A stretch of 64,000 bases of DNA, taken from positions 248,001 to 312,000 of the forward strand of contig JAQGEQ010000244.1 of the NCBI GenBank assembly GCA_034620365.1, given 5' to 3'. Under the pieces are notes generated by a model. It saw only the letters and a program-made list of their open reading frames with translations. It searched no databases and had not been told where the DNA came from. How positions within the stretch are numbered: position 1 is the stretch's first letter; the number at the start of each line of letters is the position of its first letter. Origin of the DNA: Pegea sp. RAD2-039. Its lineage: Eukaryota; Chordata; Thaliacea; Salpida; Salpidae. Shown here piece by piece: positions 57,198-64,000 of this stretch. Both the position numbers and the translations under genes were made by a program.

Positions 57198-57783
57198 TTA
57201 TGCATATAATTGACTAGGAAAGTTGAACATTTTGTTGTGAGTTTCATTTGAAAATTTTTCACTAGCAGAAGCTTTTTCTGTATTTAAAATTCTTTTGTAA
57301 TTTTATTGATGGTAAAATTATAAATTTAAAATATAGAAAACTAAAGTTGACATGTTTAAAGCTCTAGATATTAGCTAATTTTTTAAGTTGTAAAACGAGT
57401 TTTTAAGAGATATTGCTAACCATTACTTTATATATATTGGGTTTTACTTTCTAGTTTTGTTCTCTAAATTGTTCTACATTTTCTTCTAGCTTGCTATATT
57501 ATTTGCATTTGAATAATTTTTAAAACTAAATAATTTTTAAATAATTATCCATTTTTTTACAATATGAATAATTACCATATGAATATTTTATTCAGTAATT
57601 AATATAGTAATTGATTAAAAATAATTTTTTTTCGAAGCTGATATTTAATACATCAACTGACTTTCTCAAACAAAAACTGACATCTTTTGAAATTTTAATT
57701 TAAGAGATTTAATTTATTATAAAAAAAATCAAAGTTAAAAAGAGCAATCAACAGTAAACCTTATTAAAAAAGTTTGGATTGAG
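57198..57783. repeat. segmental duplication D, copy 2
   Basis: Direct match to 32365-32945, ending exactly where the third minisatellite begins. Confidence 0.8.
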
Positions 57784-57784
57784 A

Positions 57785-57955
57785 CTGGCTACAAGTTGGT
57801 TGTGGTTGTTGCTGATTGCTAATTGATGTTGCTGGTTGCTAGTGATTGTTGTTGGATGCTAATGATTGTTGCTGCTTCGAAGTGGGGGTTGCTGGTTGCT
57901 AGTGTTTGTTGCTGGTAGCTAGTGGTTGTTGCTGGCTGCTAGTGGTTCTTGGTAG
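57785..57955. repeat. 20-base minisatellite, array 3 (opposite strand)
   Basis: Eight or nine units of AGTGGTTGTTGCTGGCTGCT, the reverse complement of the unit at 4283 and 6930, with the CTTCGAAG interruption also seen in array 1. It ends about 130 bases downstream of the RPB9 stop. Confidence 0.9.
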
Positions 57956-58085
57956 CAAAATTTTGATGTTGAAGAACTTTTTAATAACAAAAAGAAGTAT
58001 TCATTTTTGCAACATATTGTTTTCAACACCAAGACACGAAATTAAAGCAAAAAGAAGCAGATGATGTCATGGAATAGAATCATCA

Positions 58086-59206
58086 TTAAGTCCAACGATG
58101 ACCACAAGAGGAGTTTGTACAAACAAAGTACAACTTCATCTCTGCCTCGTCTCTAGTTGATTCAGACTGAAAGAACACTGCTTCTTTATGGTGACACCTA
58201 GTGGCAAAAATGAGTGTTGAAGAAATTAGAGAGCTGATGACTTAATTGGGGCAAGGATTATGCTTTGTTCTAGGCAAGGTTGGATCCTGGGCTACATCAG
58301 GATTGATTCGAGACAATTCATCAACCTCATGTACAATTTTGTTGACATAAACACAAGGATTATCTGCCTTGATTTGAAAACTACAATTGCGACACTAAAA
58401 AGAAATAATTTATAAAAAATGCTCTTTGTAACTATTTCAATTTTCAACCAGCTTTAAAAATGAATATCTCACAGCATACAGCAACTCTTTTTTTATTTTA
58501 TCTTCTTTTGGATACAGCATGTTATTACTAAAAAACACAAATATTTCAATGAATAATAAAATTCAAAAAATGTCACTGAAAACATAAACTAGCAAACAAT
58601 TTTGAAACAGTAGATAAGAAAACAATAATTTTGTTTTGTTAATTAGTTTAGTATAAATGATATTTTTATAACATGTTTACTGAAAAAGGATTTTTATTTG
58701 ATTTTCAAACGAATAAAACAAAATTGCATATTGGAAAATAAAGAAAAAAATAAAAAAGAAAATAATGTAGAAAAGAATATTTTATATTTTTATTTCCTAC
58801 TCTTTAGCTATGGTAAATTTAAAAAAAATAAAATTAAAAAATAAACTTTAAAAAAAACTAGAATAAAAAATATTTTTTAAATTAAATTTACTTAAACAAG
58901 AATAAATAATTTTAATTGACTTTTTTTTATTATTATTTAATACTAATTATTATCATAAAATAATGAGAAAAATTATTACCAATTTTTATCTGGAATGGTC
59001 TTTTTATGTTATAGCAAACTTTTGTAGATAAATAAAAAAACTACAGTTAAGATAAAGCAAAAGGATTAATAAAATGGTAAGTACTTTATGTAGATATATT
59101 TTTTAATAAATTAAAGTACAGAAAAACTAATAAAACAAATTTTACCATTCTTGACAAAACTTCATTCCAATAAAACTAGGCCCTTTGCTTGAACTCAATT
59201 TTTCCA
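58086..59206 (-). CDS. RPB9: RNA polymerase II subunit RPB9 (POLR2I), four exons, irregular start and one irregular donor
   Basis: Exons on the minus strand: 59146-59206, 58473-58527, 58246-58394 and 58086-58197. Joined, they give 125 residues, the human length. The text is unmistakable: [20 protein letters not shown], then [43 protein letters not shown] and CGHRWT. All eight zinc ligands are present: C18/C21/C40/C43 and C87/C90/C115/C120. RPB9 sits on the Pol II jaw and aids start-site choice, TFIIS-linked proofreading and fidelity. Introns 1 and 2 are GT-AG. Intron 3 (58198-58245, 48 bases) begins TTAAGT where GTAAGT is expected. The start codon position reads GTG: the repeat block that ends GATTAGTG abuts codon 2 (GAA). 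An upstream exon ending in A would restore ATG. It is either a young damaged duplicate or a gene with an unusual 5' end. Confidence 0.85.
58528..59145 (-). other. RPB9 intron 1, 618 bases
   Basis: GTAAAATTTG to TTTTTTAG, very AT-rich and not built from the window's repeats, unlike the sequence upstream of the gene. Confidence 0.7.
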
Positions 59207-60175
59207 CTAATCAAAAATAGGAGAAAGTAAAATGTTAAACTTGTTACTACGATAGTAAACTTAATTACTACAACCAAAATACAACTTTCTAATTACATCA
59301 CCGACAAGTTAATCTAAAATTAAAAATATTATCATAAATGATAAAAGCCATAAAGAAAGTCAACAAACATTTCTTTATATAAATAATCGTCTCATCTAGA
59401 ATTTGTCAGGAAAAAGTGATTTTTTAAAATTTTTTATCTATCTTTAAAAGTTTGATTTATGTAAAACTGTGAGACTATTTTTTTTTGCTATCAATCTTAT
59501 AGAAAAATATTTCCTACTCTTAGTGATAAATTATTTTAGTTTTAAACTGTTTCTAATTTTTTAGAACTAAGATTATTACAAATACTACTTATATAAAGCT
59601 AATTGTATGAGTATGAATAAACCTTGTATGAATATTAATAAAGAATGTTTTGTAAGCTCAAGGTCACTGAGTAACACTATTTCTCTCACAGATAGGAGGA
59701 TACAACGTTTATTAGCTCATAAATTTAAACTAAAAACTGTTATAGTGACATCTTGTGACCGAAAAATAAATAGTAAAATGCAATTAAATTTTACAAAAGT
59801 TTCAGTGTAAAGTTTAATCTACTAAACTTTAATAAAAGTGAGAAAAAATGCAAATAGTTTTTTTAAGTCAGGTTTACGCTGAATCATAATGATTTGACAA
59901 GGTAGAATTTGTTTAAACCTATTTTTTTGTATAATTTATGTAATGTTTTTTTAAACTATTTAAGTGTTATAAACACATTTGATTAAAATTAGTTTCTAAG
60001 ACTAATGAAGATATAAGTTTAATTAAACGCACCATAAACATTATTTCAAATCTTTTTAAAATTTTAACCAAAATTTTCTATAATAATAAAGAAATAAAAA
60101 TATTTTACAACTACACATTGCATTTTTTTTGTTCTTTTATAATTTTTTGTTAGAGATACATAGCTATACTGATAG
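59206..60175. repeat. segmental duplication F, copy 2
   Basis: Direct match to 46020-47400 with an internal deletion near 59310 that removed a cassette's dyad. Its edge lies at the RPB9 start codon. The 67-codon plus frame at 59607-59810 lies on a repeated block (reversed TTTTTCAG-CACAAGATGTC) and is not conserved. Confidence 0.8.
59372..59410 (-). promoter_or_regulatory. cassette upstream half only
   Basis: On the minus strand CCTGACAAATTCTAGATGAG and TTTATATAAAG are present, followed by core text related to 11108 and 46510. The dyad is gone because of the deletion at about 59310. Confidence 0.4.
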
Positions 60176-60780
60176 TATATCGACGCTATACTTAAAATAA
60201 AAACAAGTCTGAAAAACAAAATCAGTGAACTGGAACTTTTTCAGTCTCTTATGAAGTTTGATTATATTTGATAAAAAAAAATATGAGATGAAAATAAAAC
60301 ATTTGGCTTAAAAACTACTGTATCAAGAAGTTTCTGAACTATCTAAAATTGTAATCACATCAAAACTAGTAAATCAAACTTTTATTAAAATAACAGAATT
60401 AAAAACTTTAAGTTTCACCTCTGTATGTAATAGAGATTAATTTTAGATATATTTAAGAGGATGCAATTGTAATGAAGTTTAAAAATAAATCAATTTTAAA
60501 GACGTTTTAGTGTTTCAGCTTTAAGCAAAAAGAACCATAAGAACAATTTTGTTTCAAAAAGAACAAATTTTTAGAAATTTTCTAGATTTTGATGTTTAAA
60601 AAAAAACGAATGATAATAAAAATGAAATTCATATAAAAGTAATTTTCTGGTTCAAATTTTAAATATTTTTAGCAAGCATTAATATTTACTACTTTATTTA
60701 CATCAAATGAAGTATCAGTAATGTTGTTTTACAAAAATTCTTTATAAATGTTAAATATACTATTATATGTCAGTGAAATA
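60176..60780. repeat. pieces of duplication A left end and of 25130-25560
   Basis: 60176-60305 matches 325-460; 60306-60760 matches 25130-25560. Confidence 0.75.
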
Positions 60781-60820
60781 TATAAAAACCTTTTATTCAC
60801 TACTTTTTTTCAGTCACAAG

Positions 60821-60940
60821 ATGTCTCTGTTTCATCATCACAATCGATTTTTTTATCTTATAGAATTAGTGTTTTGTGTTGAGATCTGTAGACATTTAGT
60901 TTTTCTCACTAACTTTGAGCTTACAAGAAACTGTATTTAA
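60821..60940 (+). other. 39-codon frame after a repeated acceptor-like block
   Basis: TTTTTTTCAG is followed by TCACAAGATGTC; the ATG opens MSLFHHHNRFFYLIELVFCV to a TAA at 60938. It shares LTNFELTR with the copy at 7916 (LNDFELTK). Other copies stop at once. Confidence 0.2.
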
Positions 60941-61099
60941 ATTTTAAGAAACAGTTTTTTCTAAAATCATCTAATTTTTTTCACATTGAAAATACTTTTA
61001 CTTCATTTTAGTTATAAGAAATCTTTTAAAACTTAGTTTTGAAACTGATTTTAGAGAAATTAAGAATTACCAAATAGTAAAAAGATATTTAACATTTTT

Positions 61100-62200
61100 T
61101 AAAAATACAAAACATGTTTTCGTTGTCCCAAAACCGCTGAAAACATGCATTTTCTCGATAGGATAGCTTAGGATTTTTTAATAAGTTCAAACAATATTTC
61201 AACAAACAATGAAAACTTTGATTAAGATAAAAGGAATCAAACAATTTGAATAGCTAGTTTTTGTAACTTTTATTTATTGGTAATTTTGTTAGCCAATAAA
61301 TTTAAAAGTATTTTTGTAAGTGTTTAAAATATAATTATTGTATTTAGTTAGTTACTTTGGGTGAAAATTAATAGATAATATGTTTGGATATTATAAAATA
61401 TGTTAAACTAAGTATCTTTATAATACTTTTGTTAATGACATTAGCCAAAGATCTAAACGTTAAGATGTAATTTTAAAGCTGCAAGCTATATCATGAGTGA
61501 ATTAGAAACTTTTTAAAGTTAAACTTTCTGATAATCAACATATAGCTAATTTCAAATTAAAGTTTGTACAAAATTGTGTTTGGCTTTAAGAATTTTTCTT
61601 TGTTCTAATTGAACCAAAAACTGCAAGTCTTAGAAAGGCTAATTTATAAGGTTGTTTTTTCCTACGTTGGCCTGGATAAGAAACTTGTATCTCATACGTC
61701 ATTTTTAAATCTGATAATCTCAATTGAATTATAAGCATAATTTTGAAAGCTGAATTTAGCTAAAGAATATTTCATTACTCAACAACGCCTTAATTTATAG
61801 TGACGTAAACGAACAAGTTGATTTTGATCAAGAAATTAAAATGTTTTACTCTTATTGTTAGATGACTTACACAGTTATAAAATTAAAACTAAGATAATTT
61901 TTTGTGTTACTAATATAAGCAAAAACATCTAACTACAACTTTCTCGTTCCCAAAATTTTAAACTCAAATTGTTTTTTTAAATTTGATGTAACAAATTTTA
62001 GATAAAAGATTTCATTTTGCTGAAGTTATCAATTATTTGGATATTTATTATCAGGTATATTTTGAAGGTTTATTTTATATGTTTTCTATTGATATGAAGT
62101 ATTCTAAAATTATACTTTAAACTATATGAAACTAAAAAAAATATTTCTAATTTGTTTTAATTTTTATTAAAATTAGTTTAATTAACCTTTGAATTTAAAA
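61100..62200. other. mostly unique AT-rich stretch
   Basis: Apart from the short frame at 61586-61702 and a repeat edge near 61710, nothing is supported. Confidence 0.4.
61586..61702 (-). CDS. candidate short protein or first exon, 38 residues
   Basis: A minus-strand frame contains MTYEIQVSYPGQRRKKQPYK followed by LAFLRLAVFGSIRTKKNS. The mixed, arginine-rich composition stands out from the background. A TTATCAG acceptor lies ten bases before the ATG, which could serve a 5' UTR exon. No donor in frame was found before the TAA. No family recognised. Confidence 0.3.
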   Translation of the reverse strand: MTYEIQVSYPGQRRKKQPYKLAFLRLAVFGSIRTKKNS

Positions 62201-62541
62201 CAATTAAGAAAATGGTTTTGCTTTAATATTAAATTTATAATCATAAGATTTCTCTACTATAAATTCATTTTTAAATTATTTATTTATTTTAGTTAAATGT
62301 TGCGTCTTACTGTCGGTTATCAAATTTTAACTTAAATCAGTGACTTCGAATTTCCAAAATACGTTTTTAAAAAAATTCAAAAATAATTTCGGTCAAAATT
62401 AGAAAATATCAAATAAAGTATTCAAAATTAGCAAAAGTAATTTGTTTGTAATTATTTTTGTCAACATACAAAACTATTCTTTTTATTATGAATAAGTCAA
62501 ATTTTTGAGGAAGATAATAATTTTTGAAAAATAACTTTTCT

Positions 62542-62650
62542 CCGGACAAACACTAGATTAAAAGGAGTTTTTATTTTGAAGAAAGTTCTTCTGTATAAGA
62601 TTGGACTTTCTATTAAGTTGCTTATTTTTGGTATCGACCATTTGTCGATA
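62542..62650 (+). promoter_or_regulatory. small cassette
   Basis: CCGGACAAACACTAGATTAA, TTTTTATTTT, a core with TGTATAAGATTGGACTTTC, T5, and the dyad TATCGAC-CATTT-GTCGATA at 62632-62650. Its reversed partner at 15452 kept the dyad but lost the block. Confidence 0.55.
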
Positions 62651-63609
62651 AATTAATGCGAAGATTTATACGGAGAAACACAAACAAATATTCAAAGTTA
62701 CAACATCTTGATTGTTTCAATTAATAAAATTAAACTCCGTGAATTGCAATTTGGCATCAAATATTTGTCGATTTTATACTTTTGAAACTTTAAAGAAATT
62801 GTTATTTGTTATTGTATTCAACGGGATAATAATTTGAATAATTAAAAGTTACGAGAATAACTACCTGAAAATATTTTTTTTATTTGTTTTTTATAGAAGA
62901 TCAATAGAGTTAGTTGGTAGCAAAGTAGTCAATAAACAAAGTTACTGTAAATAGTGAATTAAACAAAACTTAATTTCTACTTTAAAATTACTTTTTATAT
63001 TTTTATATCCATTCAAACTATCCTGCAATCCATGAAAAACAAATTTAAAATTATTAGTTAAATGAATTACAAGATCGAAGAATCACTAAAACTTACTATC
63101 AATCAACGACTTGTCAAAGATAACTGAGTCTCACCACTACTCTTCTGCATTTTATTATGTAAACTATTAGAAAAAATACCAGGCGGGTAATAGCGTTACA
63201 AAAAAAGTAGTACTGAACTTACTGTATAAAAATCACTTAAGAACTTATTAAACATTTATACTCACTATATTTAATAAAAACAATAAAAATATTTTAATGT
63301 AGAAATTTTTTACAACAAGATTGCGAATAAGTTGAAGTTTTTGTAGAAAAATTTCAAACTTTAAATCTTGACTTATACTGATTAAAGAAACAAATCATTT
63401 GAGATTTTTTCTTTCCGTTTTTTTTTTGCTTTTCTTTTACTGTAAAGATTAAAATAACTATAAATTCGTCTTTTGGATAACATTTATTGTTTACTTTTTA
63501 ACCTAAGTAGTTTTCAAAAAATTTTAAATTTTATTTCATAAATCTTAATTAAACAGAATTGATTGTTTTGTGTAAGCAAAGTGTTTTGATAAAAATAATA
63601 AAAATTTAA

Positions 63610-63705
63610 TTAAAGATTTTCGAGTTTTATTTTTCTATAATAGAAAAAGTTGACGCTAGACGTCGCTGAAGATAAATAATTTTGAAATCCTTGCATTGCT
63701 TCAGG
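63610..63705 (-). CDS. candidate last exon, recurrent family, copy 3
   Basis: A minus-strand frame with PEAMQGFQNYLSSATSSVNF, then FYYRKIKLENL and TAA. The donor of the preceding 47-base intron has decayed to ATAAGT. The preserved frame alongside a lost donor suggests recent inactivation or coincidence. Confidence 0.25.
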   Translation of the reverse strand, partial: PEAMQGFQNYLSSATSSVNFFYYRKIKLENL

Positions 63706-64000
63706 CTATGTTTTTATAAGTGGTATTTGATAACTTGAATTTTAAGACTTATTTTTAAACTTTGTTGAAATTACGAATAAATATGTTTAAATTGAAAACA
63801 AAACTAACTTAACAAGTATTTTTTCGTATCAAACAAAATTAATATGTTAATGGGAATTTACTTTTTTTATTTTAAATTTAAAGTAAATTAAAACTTTTTA
63901 ACATACATTTTTATGTGAAAAAAAACTATCAAACTATCTACTATTTTACTTTGGCAGATGCTGCCGATTAAAAACGTTTTTAATTTTCATTATTTTTGAG

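Larger units (their letters stand above)
62210..64000. repeat. recurring units and reversed partner of 14120-15480
   Basis: 62210-62800 parallels 54540-55110; 62620-63720 is the reverse complement of 14400-15480; 63840-64000 parallels 43780-43920. Contains one cassette and one copy of the candidate exon family. Confidence 0.75.

Noticed and set aside
1-64000. LTR element, LINE, or DNA transposon with a coding frame
   Set aside because: No reverse transcriptase, integrase or transposase motifs were noticed on either strand, and no clear terminal repeats with target-site duplications were found at the segment ends I could inspect.

Overview
The window looks like intron-bearing nuclear DNA of an animal with a very AT-rich genome (roughly a fifth to a quarter G+C by eye). 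The animal assignment rests on a C-type-lectin-like membrane receptor with a signal peptide and a transmembrane segment, an RNA polymerase II subunit RPB9 gene with introns at canonical positions in the family alignment, RRM-domain exons of the DAZAP1/hnRNP/Musashi type, and an initiator tRNA-Met-like gene. The introns that can be placed are mostly short (41-78 bases). I cannot name the species. No virus-like element and no intact transposon was recognised.

Most of the 64 kb is built from old and young segmental copies of itself in both orientations. A 4.2 kb segment (1-4255) recurs at 4574-6925, 18905-22620 and, much older, at 36600-37110. A second (about 21700-24660) recurs at 49480-52300. 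Further pairs are 32365-32945 with 57198-57783, 46020-47400 with 59206-60175, and 14400-15480 inverted against 62620-63720. A 3 kb near-palindrome lies at 9340-12412. Three minisatellites with the same 20-base unit lie at 4283, 6930 and 57785.

The genes visible by reading are nearly all on the minus strand and nearly all lie in or beside the less repetitive islands. They are: a 251-residue lectin-like receptor (35130-36412, two exons) with a small one-pass membrane protein downstream (33925-34293); RPB9 (58086-59206, four exons, complete coding text but an irregular start and one irregular splice donor); an unrecognised multi-exon candidate (41141-41565); RRM exons at 16874-17001 and 27403-27530 with a shared candidate last exon at three places; and several short candidate exons. 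A tRNA-iMet-like gene with a decayed tRNA-His-like gene directly after it lies at 37111-37259.

The most unusual signal is a dispersed cassette present about 29 times in whole or part, in both orientations. It reads, in order: a conserved block around CCGGACAAATACTAGATGA, a TATA-like box about 12 bases on, a variable core of about 35-40 bases, a run of about five T, and a dyad TATCGAC-N5-GTCGATA. Often an octamer TGACGTCA follows about 110-120 bases downstream. In several pairs of long duplicates the flanks still align well (about 94 percent by eye in the best pair) while the core does not align. The layout resembles an snRNA-type (SNAPc) promoter driving a very short transcript that ends at an oligo-T, as in nematode type-1 piRNA genes. 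That reading is inference and needs RNA data.
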